Shown: positions 43,152 to 51,455 of the stretch, piece by piece | Layout of the letters: each line of letters begins with the position of its first letter | Numbering within the stretch: the stretch's first letter is position 1 | Assembly (NCBI RefSeq): GCF_901538355.1 | Contig: NZ_LR593887.1 | Coordinates: forward strand, 1,054,001 to 1,118,000 | Origin: Tuwongella immobilis | Lineage (GTDB): Bacteria > Planctomycetota > Planctomycetia > Gemmatales > Gemmataceae | Length of the DNA: 64,000 bases | Direction of reading: 5' to 3' | Notes under the pieces: model-generated | The model's database searches: none | Told to the model about the DNA's origin: nothing | The model's input: only the letters and a program-made list of their open reading frames with translations | Position numbers and translations under genes: made by a program

Positions 43152-44846
43152 TTAGTTGGCATATCCCAATCGCCAGCCGCCGCAGGTTTCTTCTTCCGGG
43201 GCGGAGCTGGTGATCGGTTCTTCCGGGCCGGCTTCCACGTGGCGCGACAATCGCGTGGGCAATTCCAACGTCACTTCCAACTGATTCGAGGCATCGCTGG
43301 ACAGCGTAATTCGTCCTTCCATGGCGGCGGCCAATCGACCGGCCAGCAGCAGACCCAGCGGGAAACCACCCGAGGTGTATTCATCCACGGTGATGCCTTG
43401 CGGTCCTTCAAACGGGCGGCGCAACTGATCGAGCTGTTCCGGGGTCAATGCCGGACCCGCGTCCCGAATCGAAATCAGCAGATGATCCGTCGGGGCGGCG
43501 GCATCGCCATATCGGCGTTCCAGCGAAAGTTCAATCGTGGAACCCTTCACCGAGTCGTTGGCATGCGTCAGCACACCCACCAGCAGGGCGTTGAGATAAT
43601 CGGCATCGCACAGAATCCAGCCGCCTTCGTCTTGAATGCGCAGGATGTTGTTGCGTTCGGCCAAGCGCGGGGCCAACTTGTCTTGGGCTTCCCGAATTGC
43701 TTCCACGGCCATGAATTCCGAGGGATTCTGTTCCGGCAGCCCGCCCCAGATCGCCAGGTACAGCCATTGCAGCGAATCGACAAACGCGGCCTGACGCTTC
43801 GTGTGATCCAATACCTGTTTCAGTTTGGGCAGCAGTCGATCGCGATAGCCGAGTTGCTTCGATTCCTGAATCAGGAATTTCGCCAAGTTTTGCACATCAT
43901 GCAGCGGCTTGGTTGCTTCGCGGAGCATGCGATTGCTCAGCGATTTGATTTCGCGCTCGCGTTCTTGAGCGATGCGGTTGGCTTCGGCGGTTTTGCGGCG
44001 GGTCAATTCGCGGCCCATCAGCACCACGGCGTTCGAATTCTTCGCGGTGTTCGCATCGTTGCTGAGCAATTCCATGGGGAAATGTCGGCCACTGCGATCG
44101 TGGGCGGTCACTTCGATTTCGCCGTGCCCGCTCAGGCTGAGCCAATCCAGCACCGGCACCCCGGTGGGAGCGTGACCATTGCGTTGAGCCGGGGTCAGCA
44201 GCGTCGAAAGCGGTTTGTTTGCCCAATCGGTGCGGGTTTGGCGGAACAGGCGTTCGCCAGCGGTGTTCATCATGCGAATGCTGCCGCGAACATCGGTGAC
44301 AATTACCGCTGCGGGAACTTCCTGGAGGATTTGCCGCATGGTGGTCGCCTGTTGCCGCGCCGCCCGAACCGCCTTCGCCAGGGCATCAAAGGTGCCGCCC
44401 AGCGATTGATTCACCAGCGGGAAGGGAGATTCGGCGACGAGCGTGGGCAGTGTGGTGCTATCGGCGGTGAGTTGGTGCATCGCTTGGCCGCATCGCTCGA
44501 ACGCGACTTGCGCTTGGGCCAACTGATCGGCCAAATGTTGGCGACGCCCTTCCAGCAACTCCAATGCTTCGGAGAAATCGGCGGCCATTCCCGTGACCGG
44601 GGGCAATTCCGCGCCAACACTCCCCCGAGCGTAGCCATCTGCGGCGGCGGCCAATCGCCCCAGTGGGCGCGTCAATAGCAGCGATGCCGCGACCGCAGCC
44701 GCCAGCAGCACCGCGACCAAGCCCCAATACAAACCGGCGGATTCGCCAGCCGAAACCACCATCGGCAGCACACCGACCAAAATCACGGGCACTCCCGCCG
44801 CCAAGGCGAGCGTTCCGCGGAACAGATTGGCACGAGACGAATTCAT
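43152..44846 (-). CDS. Membrane histidine-kinase-like protein (2 TM, HAMP, PAS, HATPase)
   Basis: The 564-residue product begins MNSSRANLFRGTLALAAGVP and has two membrane helices (about 11-33 and 38-59) with almost no loop between them. A HAMP-like stretch (LTRPLGRLAAAADGYARGS), a helical linker and a PAS domain (about 175-285: AAVIVTDVRGSIRMMNTAGERLFRQ) follow, then a kinase-like core. The presumed dimerisation helix (REATKPLHDVQNLAKFLIQE) lacks the usual H-E-x-R/N box, and the ATP-binding part has unusual boxes (VLTHANDSVKG, IRDAGPALTP). It may be a weak or inactive kinase working as a sensor scaffold. It lies 57 nt after the upstream Ser/Thr kinase gene. Confidence 0.82.
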   Translation of the reverse strand: MNSSRANLFRGTLALAAGVPVILVGVLPMVVSAGESAGLYWGLVAVLLAAAVAASLLLTRPLGRLAAAADGYARGSVGAELPPVTGMAADFSEALELLEGRRQHLADQLAQAQVAFERCGQAMHQLTADSTTLPTLVAESPFPLVNQSLGGTFDALAKAVRAARQQATTMRQILQEVPAAVIVTDVRGSIRMMNTAGERLFRQTRTDWANKPLSTLLTPAQRNGHAPTGVPVLDWLSLSGHGEIEVTAHDRSGRHFPMELLSNDANTAKNSNAVVLMGRELTRRKTAEANRIAQEREREIKSLSNRMLREATKPLHDVQNLAKFLIQESKQLGYRDRLLPKLKQVLDHTKRQAAFVDSLQWLYLAIWGGLPEQNPSEFMAVEAIREAQDKLAPRLAERNNILRIQDEGGWILCDADYLNALLVGVLTHANDSVKGSTIELSLERRYGDAAAPTDHLLISIRDAGPALTPEQLDQLRRPFEGPQGITVDEYTSGGFPLGLLLAGRLAAAMEGRITLSSDASNQLEVTLELPTRLSRHVEAGPEEPITSSAPEEETCGGWRLGYAN

Positions 44847-44903
44847 GGCTCGGGTTCCATCAACGGGTACGAAAGCGAAGGGAGAATTCCATCCGCATTG
44901 GCC

Positions 44904-46115
44904 TTAGGGTGCATCCAACCGAAGGCCAAACGCGGTATCCAGTTCCGTGAGCAATTCGTCATACGATCCCGGGCGACGTTCCGGGATTTTGTCCAACATC
45001 CGCAGCACCAATTGCGAGACGGCCGGCGAGATGCCCGGCACAAAATGGTGCAACGGCGTCGGCGTTCCATGGCGATGCCGTTCGATAATCGCATGCGTCG
45101 TCGCCGCTTCGGTCGGCAGGCCACCGCCCAGCATTTGGTACAGCACCAACCCCAGCGCGTAGATATCCGCACGAAACGAAGCCGCGTTCTCGAATAATTC
45201 CGGGGCCATGTACAGCAGCGTGCCTTGCAGAATCGGCGAAGGCGTATCCCACGCTTTCGCTTCGATTAGCAACGGCTGACGGACCCGCGAAATTCCGAAA
45301 TCGGCGAGTTTGTAGGTTCCTTCCAGCGTACTCAGCACATTCGACGGCTTGACATCCAAATGAATGACGCCCATGCGATACGCCGCTCGCAGCCCCCGCG
45401 CCACCTGCACGGCAATGCTGTATGCGCGGGCCGGCTCCAAGCGATTCGCATGCCGTAGCGTATGCTGCAGGCTGTCGCCATCGACATATTCCAGCACCAT
45501 AAACGGCGGGTCATGCTCCTCCAGATCCAGCACGCGCACAATGTTCGCATGGTTCAGTCGGGCCAGCAGTTTCGCCTCGGTGCGAAATTGCCGCATGAAC
45601 GCATCCAGCGGAATCGGCCCACTGGGATCAAAGACTTTCAGCGCGACCAAAATCCCCAACGTGCCATGCGTGGCTAGGAAAATCTGACCCGCGCCGCCGC
45701 TGCCCAACAAGCCTTTGATGAGGAATTTGTTGATGCGTTCGCCCAGTCGAAACAGCATGCGTTTCCGCGTAACGGAACTGGTGCCAGCATCGCCATTTCC
45801 AACGGCATCCGAAGTGGCCAACGCAGTCGATTCGGGAGCGGCAGCATCGGCGGCAAGTCGTTCAAATTCCGCACGCAATTGATTGGTTTGCAGCAATTGC
45901 CGCAAATCCAGTTCATCGTATTCCTGCCGATATGCCAGCAGAATCGCCCGAGCCGCCACCCGTGAAACAATTCCACGTTGAACCAGATAATCCAGCAGCG
46001 ATTCTTCCGGGGAATGGCCCGCCCGCAGGGTTGGCAGCAGTTCCAGCGTTTTGGCGTCGATTCCGGCAATGCGGCCCAGCACGGTCCGGACATAGGCATC
46101 GGTTTCGTGCTTCAT
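44904..46115 (-). CDS. Ser/Thr protein kinase with HLD catalytic loop
   Basis: The 403-residue soluble product begins MKHETDAYVRTVLGRIAGID, with an N-terminal helical module shared with the next kinase (LLDYLVQRGIVSRVAARAILLAYRQ). The kinase domain (about 130-395) has LLGSGGAGQIF, K160, E180, a catalytic loop H252-L253-D254 (HLDVKPSN) instead of HRD, DFG at 272-274 and APE. Lack of the loop Arg makes it a non-RD kinase, so activation-loop phosphorylation is probably not how it is switched on. No membrane segment. Its start overlaps the stop of the upstream kinase by 4 nt. Together with that kinase it is a candidate to phosphorylate cluster proteins. Confidence 0.92.
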   Translation of the reverse strand: MKHETDAYVRTVLGRIAGIDAKTLELLPTLRAGHSPEESLLDYLVQRGIVSRVAARAILLAYRQEYDELDLRQLLQTNQLRAEFERLAADAAAPESTALATSDAVGNGDAGTSSVTRKRMLFRLGERINKFLIKGLLGSGGAGQIFLATHGTLGILVALKVFDPSGPIPLDAFMRQFRTEAKLLARLNHANIVRVLDLEEHDPPFMVLEYVDGDSLQHTLRHANRLEPARAYSIAVQVARGLRAAYRMGVIHLDVKPSNVLSTLEGTYKLADFGISRVRQPLLIEAKAWDTPSPILQGTLLYMAPELFENAASFRADIYALGLVLYQMLGGGLPTEAATTHAIIERHRHGTPTPLHHFVPGISPAVSQLVLRMLDKIPERRPGSYDELLTELDTAFGLRLDAP

Positions 46116-47623
46116 GAATCACTCCCGGGACGGCGAGGCGTGGGCCGTCGCAGAAACGATACCGACCGAATCGTTGATGAGCCGGGCTTGCGCGGCGATT
46201 TGCCGGTCGCCAATCGTGTTAAGCCTGGGAGCAGATTCCCGGCGGCGGAATGATTCGCTGGCGCATCCGAACTGCGGCGATTATGCGGCACCAACGACCG
46301 CAATTCCCGGAGCAATTCGCCATAATCCGCGTGCCGATGGTCGGGATGTTTCGCCAGCATTTTCAGAATCGTCGCATCGGCATCGGGCGAAATTCCCGGC
46401 ACCAATTGCGAGGGCGGTTGCGGCTGCTCTTGCGCTTGCGCGGCGAGCATGGCCGCCAGCGATGCCGCCCGAAACGGTAACCGACCGGTGAGCATCTGGT
46501 AGAAACTCACGCCCAACGCATACATGTCCGCACGCGGATCAATCGTCGGGGTCGCCGTCAGTTGTTCCGGGGCCAAATACGCGGCCGTGCCGACAATCCC
46601 GCTGGCATCGGTCTGGATGCCATACGCCGACACTGCCGCCGCATCTTGGGCCAACGCCAATCCCAGATCCGCCAGCTTGACGCTGCCATCTTTGCCCAGC
46701 AGAATGTTGGCCGGCTTGACATCGCGATGCACCATTCCCAAGCCCCACACGGCTTGCAGGGCTTCGGCGATTTGCGTGGTGATCGCCAACGCGCGGCTGA
46801 ATTGCAGCGGGCCGGCCTGTTGCAGCAGCTCCGCCAGACTCGACCCCTCAATGCATTCCATCACCACAAACGGCGTGTGCGGATCATCCTCGAAATCCAG
46901 CACGCGCACCAGATTCGGATGATTCAACTGGGCCAGCACCCGCGCCTCAGAGCGGAGCAGGTCATACGCTCGCCGATTCGCCACCAGCGATGCATGCAGC
47001 ACTTTGACGGCCACGGTCATATTCAGCACCGAATGCAGGGCTCGATAGACCATCCCTGCCGACCCACGACCCAGCAACGCAATCAGCAGATACTTGCCAA
47101 GCGACGTGCCGATCTGCGGCATCCCATCGCCCATCCGTCCCGCAGGGGGAGTGCCCGGCGAAATCGGAGCCGCTGCCGAATACCCCGGCGTGGTATATCG
47201 ACCCGGGGCGATCGCATGCGGTGGCGATGGTGACGCATACCCGGCAGGGGTATGTGGGGCGGATGCCGGAACGGTGGTCGGCTTCGGCGGCGCACTCGCC
47301 GCTGGACTCGCTGCCGTGGCGTGGCTGGAGCCGAAATGGTTGCTGGTCCCCAACAGGGCGAGTTTTTCCAACTCCGCACGCAGGGCATTGGTGGCGATCA
47401 ATTGGCGGAGGTCGGCTTCGTCCAATTCTTGACGATACGCCAGATGAATCGCCCGCGCGGCCACTCGTGACAATAGCCCCCGCGATACCAGATAATCCAG
47501 CAGCGACACTTCTTCGCCACTGGCCAATAATCCCAACGAAACCGGGGCCATGCGCGTGCCGTCCAGGCCGGTCAACCGGGCCAGCACCATGCGAATGTAG
47601 GTTTCGGTGGGATCGCTCATCAT
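46112..47623 (-). CDS. Ser/Thr protein kinase, cluster copy 2
   Basis: The 503-residue product begins MMSDPTETYIRMVLARLTGL and shares the N-terminal helical module (LLDYLVSRGLLSRVAARAIHLAYRQ) with the downstream kinase. A Pro/Ala/Ser-rich linker (about 96-168) leads to a kinase domain with LLGRGSAGMVYRA, K207, H299-R-D301, DLG at 319-321 in place of DFG, and APE. No membrane segment is visible, so it is cytoplasmic. The C-terminal tail is basic. Tandem ATGs sit on the stop of the upstream kinase gene (ATGATG over TGA), so the three kinases are translationally coupled. Confidence 0.92.
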   Translation of the reverse strand: MMSDPTETYIRMVLARLTGLDGTRMAPVSLGLLASGEEVSLLDYLVSRGLLSRVAARAIHLAYRQELDEADLRQLIATNALRAELEKLALLGTSNHFGSSHATAASPAASAPPKPTTVPASAPHTPAGYASPSPPHAIAPGRYTTPGYSAAAPISPGTPPAGRMGDGMPQIGTSLGKYLLIALLGRGSAGMVYRALHSVLNMTVAVKVLHASLVANRRAYDLLRSEARVLAQLNHPNLVRVLDFEDDPHTPFVVMECIEGSSLAELLQQAGPLQFSRALAITTQIAEALQAVWGLGMVHRDVKPANILLGKDGSVKLADLGLALAQDAAAVSAYGIQTDASGIVGTAAYLAPEQLTATPTIDPRADMYALGVSFYQMLTGRLPFRAASLAAMLAAQAQEQPQPPSQLVPGISPDADATILKMLAKHPDHRHADYGELLRELRSLVPHNRRSSDAPANHSAAGNLLPGLTRLATGKSPRKPGSSTIRSVSFLRRPTPRRPGSDS

Positions 47624-48999
47624 GGATTGTCTCCCGTGCGATTGCCGAGCAATCGGCGAACGAGTTGCGAGCGGATCACCATCGATTCGGACTGAACGGT
47701 TTGCGGCGATTGCGGCAAGGTCGGCGTGGCAGAGCCGCCCATCGCGTCCATTGGCCGACGGAAGCCCGGCACCAATCCCCGCAAGGCCGTCAGCAGACTG
47801 GCGTAGCTATCGAAGCGTTCTTCCGGCTTCTTGGCGAGCATCTTCAGAATCACTTGCGAAGCGGCGAGGGGGAGGTCCGCACAATGCAGATGCGGCGGCT
47901 CGGGCGTTTCCGAAGCGTGGCTGACGAGCATCGCCGCCAGCGTGGTCGCCTGGAACGGCAGCCGACCCGTGACCAATTGGTAGAAGGTAATGCCCAGCGA
48001 ATAAATATCCGCTCGCGGATCGACATTGCCGGGATTGGTGAACTGTTCGGGGGCCATGTAGGCGGCGGTGCCCACGATTCCGCCCGCGCGACCGGCCACG
48101 CCATGCAGACTCGCTTGCGAGTGATCGACGACCATCGCCAAGCCCAGGTCGGCGAGTTTGGCAACGCCGTCTTTGGTGAGCAGAATGTTCGCCGGCTTGA
48201 CATCCCGGTGGATGATCCCCAGCCCCCAGACGGCTTGGAGCGCATCGGCAATTTGCGTGATAATCGTCAGAGCACGTGGATATTCAAGCGGGCCGGCCTG
48301 TTGTAACAGATCCGCCAAGCTGAGCCCTTCCACGCATTCCATGACGACATAGGGGGCACGGGCATCATCTTCAAAATCCAACACCCGCAGAATGTTTGGA
48401 TGGTTGAGTTGGGCCAGCACGCGGGCTTCGGAGCGCAGTTGTTCGTAGGCTTTGCGATTCTGGACAATATTTTCGTTTAATACCTTAACGGCCACCGAGA
48501 TATTTAAGCCTTGATGCAGGGCACGATAGACCGTTCCGGCCGCACCGCGACCTAATAACGAAATTAACAAACATTTTCCCAGTTGGCTCCCGATTTGCGG
48601 CATGGGAACGGCGGTGCGATCGGTCGTTGTGTTGGAGCCAAATAATTCAACGGAGACCTGAGAAGTATGTTGAAGCGAGGATTTTCCGGCCAAGGTGGAG
48701 ATGGTTGGCGGGGAGGTCCAACGGGCGGGGCGTTGGCTGAGAGATTGAAGGATTGCCCAGCGTTGGGAGCCTAATAACGGCTCGGCGTCGCCCAATGTGA
48801 TTCGGCCTCGGCTGGTGAGTTCTAATAATCGTGAGGCGTGGGCATGAAACAATTGTTGTCGAACTAAGAATGCCGGGAATGATTCACCGGTCATGGCCTG
48901 CGTTTGCCACGATTGTCGGAGAAATTCGGCACCGGCGGCACCGCAACTATTGCTGGCCGCGAGTAGTTCCAACACCAGCGAGTTGGTCGTGTCTTCCAT
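47620..48999 (-). CDS. Ser/Thr protein kinase, cluster copy 3 (first gene of the cluster)
   Basis: The 459-residue product begins MEDTTNSLVLELLAASNSCG. Its N-terminal region is a divergent version of the module in the other two cluster kinases. The kinase domain (about 140-410) has LLGRGAAGTVYRA, K172, H264-R-D266, DLG at 284-286 and MAPEQF. I chose the ATG at 48999 because it aligns with the paralogues; an upstream in-frame ATG at 49107 would add 36 residues without similarity but is closer to a possible -10 box (TATAGT, minus strand, 49140-49135). This is the promoter-proximal gene of the co-directional group ending at 37367. Confidence 0.88.
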   Translation of the reverse strand: MEDTTNSLVLELLAASNSCGAAGAEFLRQSWQTQAMTGESFPAFLVRQQLFHAHASRLLELTSRGRITLGDAEPLLGSQRWAILQSLSQRPARWTSPPTISTLAGKSSLQHTSQVSVELFGSNTTTDRTAVPMPQIGSQLGKCLLISLLGRGAAGTVYRALHQGLNISVAVKVLNENIVQNRKAYEQLRSEARVLAQLNHPNILRVLDFEDDARAPYVVMECVEGLSLADLLQQAGPLEYPRALTIITQIADALQAVWGLGIIHRDVKPANILLTKDGVAKLADLGLAMVVDHSQASLHGVAGRAGGIVGTAAYMAPEQFTNPGNVDPRADIYSLGITFYQLVTGRLPFQATTLAAMLVSHASETPEPPHLHCADLPLAASQVILKMLAKKPEERFDSYASLLTALRGLVPGFRRPMDAMGGSATPTLPQSPQTVQSESMVIRSQLVRRLLGNRTGDNP

Positions 49000-49107
49000 G
49001 CGAATCTCGCAGAGGGGGCGGATACGAATTCGCGTTCCGGGCGATTCTTTGTTACGAGTCACGATCGCGCCGAATGAGGCGTGAGAATGGGAGGCTAAGG
49101 GGACCAT

Positions 49108-49683
49108 CCAACTCTCACATCACCTGTTAATTCGACTATAACGGATGATATATCCGAGTGCGATGGATTTTCGCGTTTTTTCGCCGATTTCAAGAGATTT
49201 TTGCAAGCTGTTGTGCTGGAGAAATAACTTTCAGATGTGGGTATGCATTGGCCAAAAATGATTTCATATCACATCCTCAATTTTCAGATCCGTGTCGAGT
49301 TTCCGGGCGAATCCTCGCCGCGGTGGATTGTGTCTCACATCTCAATTCTCAGGAGTTTTCGTGAATTCGGTCGTTTTGCTCGATTGGCGGATGGGCCGCA
49401 CGCACGCGGCAGCCATGACATTCCCGATCGGATCCGAGGTAAAATCGAGTCGAAAATAGGCGTGGCTTTCCACAGGTGGACAGGCGGCGGATCCCGTCAA
49501 GCTTTCCAGAAAACCGTGCGATTTGCTGTTTCTGTATAGTACAATATGCATTGATTGTATGCGATTTGGGTGAACTTCTTCGTTTCTTCACAAGAACTGA
49601 ATCATTTAATTGTAATCCACAAGTAGACTGTCCTCACCGAAACACTGGTGATTCGGATGTCGATTCGCAATCGGAGGCCCATC
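49108..49683. other. AT-rich divergent intergenic region, about 575 bp
   Basis: It separates the minus-strand kinase/V4R/ferredoxin cluster from the plus-strand lipoprotein gene and is clearly richer in A and T than the flanking genes. Short open frames cross it but none has a ribosome-binding site with a family-like product. Promoters for both directions are expected here: a minus-strand TATAGT at 49140-49135 lacks a good -35, and near 49531-49545 a TATAGTACAAT stretch faces the plus-strand gene. A small GCCGC/GCGGC hairpin lies near 49395-49411. Confidence 0.5.
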
Positions 49684-50133
49684 ATGTTCCATCGAATCGC
49701 TCGCCCATCTTGGCTGATTGGTCTGAGCCTGTTGCTGGTGTGTGGATGCGGCAAGCCTCCGTTTGTCCCGGTCACTGGCACAGTCACCATGAATGGCCAG
49801 CCGTTGGCCCAATGCAAAGTCGGATTCTTTCCCGATGGCGAATTCGACCCCGATCGCTCCGGATACGGCTTTGGCATCACCGATGCCCAGGGCAAGTACG
49901 AAATCCAGCATCCGCAGGGCGAAAAGGGCATCTATCCGGGAAGCTACAAAATCACGCTGGTGCTCTGGGTGGATAGCAAAGGCAACGTGTTGCCCTTCGA
50001 CACCAAGCCCAGCGAAGTCAAAGGGGGCGTGAAAAACAAGCTCCCGGCGAAGTACGAATCTCCATCGTCCACCCCCGAGAGCGTTGTGGTTCCTTCGGGT
50101 GGGACGACCAAAGACATCGCCGTTGCGGGCTAA
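49684..50133 (+). CDS. Lipoprotein with transthyretin/carboxypeptidase-regulatory-like domain
   Basis: The 149-residue product begins MFHRIARPSWLIGLSLLLVC and has a lipoprotein signal with Cys in LLVCGCGKPP, so it is probably anchored to a membrane. The remainder is a single beta-sandwich of the planctomycete type (VTGTVTMNGQPLAQCKVGFF, YGFGITDAQGKYEI, GIYPGSYKITLVLWVD) common in small lipoproteins next to DUF1559 genes. GGAGG is 7 nt before the ATG at 49684. A DUF1559 gene follows 78 nt downstream on the same strand. No enzymatic function is expected. Confidence 0.88.
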   Translation: MFHRIARPSWLIGLSLLLVCGCGKPPFVPVTGTVTMNGQPLAQCKVGFFPDGEFDPDRSGYGFGITDAQGKYEIQHPQGEKGIYPGSYKITLVLWVDSKGNVLPFDTKPSEVKGGVKNKLPAKYESPSSTPESVVVPSGGTTKDIAVAG

Positions 50134-50211
50134 TCCGTGGCGGTCGATTGGCTTGTTTTCGGTGTTGACGTGGTACTGTCGATTCGTTTCAGCCAACATG
50201 AGGTGGCGAAG

Positions 50212-51267
50212 ATGACTCGGAATCGGACTCGCTCGGCGTTTACCCTGATTGAACTGCTGGTCGTGATCGCAATTATCGCTATCTTGATCGGCTTGCTGTT
50301 GCCCGCAGTTCAAAAGGTGCGTGAAGCTGCGTCCCGCATGCAATGCCAGAACAATCTCAAGCAGATTGGCATCGCCTGCCATGCGTTCCATGATGCCCAA
50401 AACGGCTGGCCGTTGGGCGCTGAATTCAACGTCGGTTCCGCGTGGTCGGCATTCTTGCTGCCCTACTTGGAACAAGAAAACATGTATCGTGGGTTGTCGT
50501 TCCGGGAAGATACCGGCGTGAACGATCAATGGGCACGGGGGCTGCCCGGCGCTCCGGGGAACTTCTCCTCCGCAAGCGCCACCGATCGCAACATTGCCGC
50601 CTGCGAAACCCCGCTGAAGATGTTCCGCTGCCCGTCTGCGGCGTTGCCGGAAGCGGTCGCGGATATTTCCGGCGATAACTGGATTGTGCAGCGTCGTGCC
50701 CCGGCCAGCTACCTCGGCTGCGTCTCCGGCGTGCTGACTGCGGATTATCGCAACCCCGCTCGCATCGATGATCTCGATGGCATCTTCATCGCTCGCCGAC
50801 TGAATCAACGCGTCGCCCATGCCACCAACACGGATAACAGCATGGCCAACGGCGTGACGATGACCAGCATTACCGATGGCACCTCGAACACGATCGCCGT
50901 CGGGGAAGCACTGTTCGACATCCGCGATATTCCGCTGATGGGATCGACCCGCGAAGTCAACGGTCTGGCCAATGCCGGTGCCCGTAAGGAACACTGGATC
51001 ATCGGATCGGACGATGTCGATACCAGCGGCCAAGGCGATATGTCGGAGTTCCTCGGTTCGACGGGCGTGCCGATGAATCTGCAAAAGGTCGCTGCCGGTA
51101 GCGCGGCGTTCGATGCCTACGAATTTGGCTTCGGCAGCCGTCACACCGGCGGGGCCAACTTCCTGTTCGCCGACGGTGCGGTTCGCTTCCTGCGAGATAA
51201 CCTCGCCGCCAATGTGTATAGCGCACTGGGCACCCGTTCGGGTGGCGAAGTCGTCAACCTCGACTAA
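50212..51267 (+). CDS. DUF1559 domain prepilin-like protein
   Basis: The 351-residue product begins [20 protein letters not shown] with a prepilin-type cleavage and membrane helix, then [16 protein letters not shown]. The C-terminal DUF1559 motif is [18 protein letters not shown]. It is a paralogue of the DUF1559 protein at 35043-36122, and like that one it follows a small beta-sandwich protein gene, suggesting a conserved two-gene unit. GAGG is about 8 nt before the ATG. A large hairpin lies 30 nt after its stop. Surface location is inferred from the prepilin-like N-terminus. Confidence 0.93.
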   Translation: MTRNRTRSAFTLIELLVVIAIIAILIGLLLPAVQKVREAASRMQCQNNLKQIGIACHAFHDAQNGWPLGAEFNVGSAWSAFLLPYLEQENMYRGLSFREDTGVNDQWARGLPGAPGNFSSASATDRNIAACETPLKMFRCPSAALPEAVADISGDNWIVQRRAPASYLGCVSGVLTADYRNPARIDDLDGIFIARRLNQRVAHATNTDNSMANGVTMTSITDGTSNTIAVGEALFDIRDIPLMGSTREVNGLANAGARKEHWIIGSDDVDTSGQGDMSEFLGSTGVPMNLQKVAAGSAAFDAYEFGFGSRHTGGANFLFADGAVRFLRDNLAANVYSALGTRSGGEVVNLD

Positions 51268-51296
51268 TCCGCGACTGGGGATGATCGCAATTGCTG

Positions 51297-51340
51297 CCGC
51301 TCGCCGCGTGATGCTCCCCGGAGCCTCGCCCGGCGAGCGG
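51297..51340. terminator. Strong nested hairpin after the DUF1559 gene
   Basis: CCGCTCGCCG at 51297-51306 pairs perfectly with CGGCGAGCGG at 51331-51340; inside it GCTCC and GGAGC form a second short stem. No T run follows, so it may be a factor-assisted terminator or an mRNA 3'-end stabiliser. Confidence 0.5.
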
Positions 51341-51455
51341 TCTCCATTTGTGCAGCGCAACGATTGGGGGGCGGCGGTTGCTTGTCGGTGTGGGCGGGAT
51401 TGTCTACAATCGACCGAGTGTGACCGGGAGCGGGAGACTTGCGAGAGGGTTTGCG

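Noticed and set aside
42363-44678. A 771-codon open frame on the plus strand opposite the ferredoxin and membrane kinase genes
   Set aside because: It is antisense to genes with clear motifs (CGGRGLCATC ferredoxin, PAS domain), has no ribosome-binding site and encodes a low-complexity His/Gln/Arg-rich product typical of shadow frames in GC-rich DNA.
49476-49976. A 166-codon frame across the AT-rich gap into the lipoprotein gene
   Set aside because: It is out of frame with the lipoprotein, which has its own GGAGG site and lipobox; the product has no family pattern.
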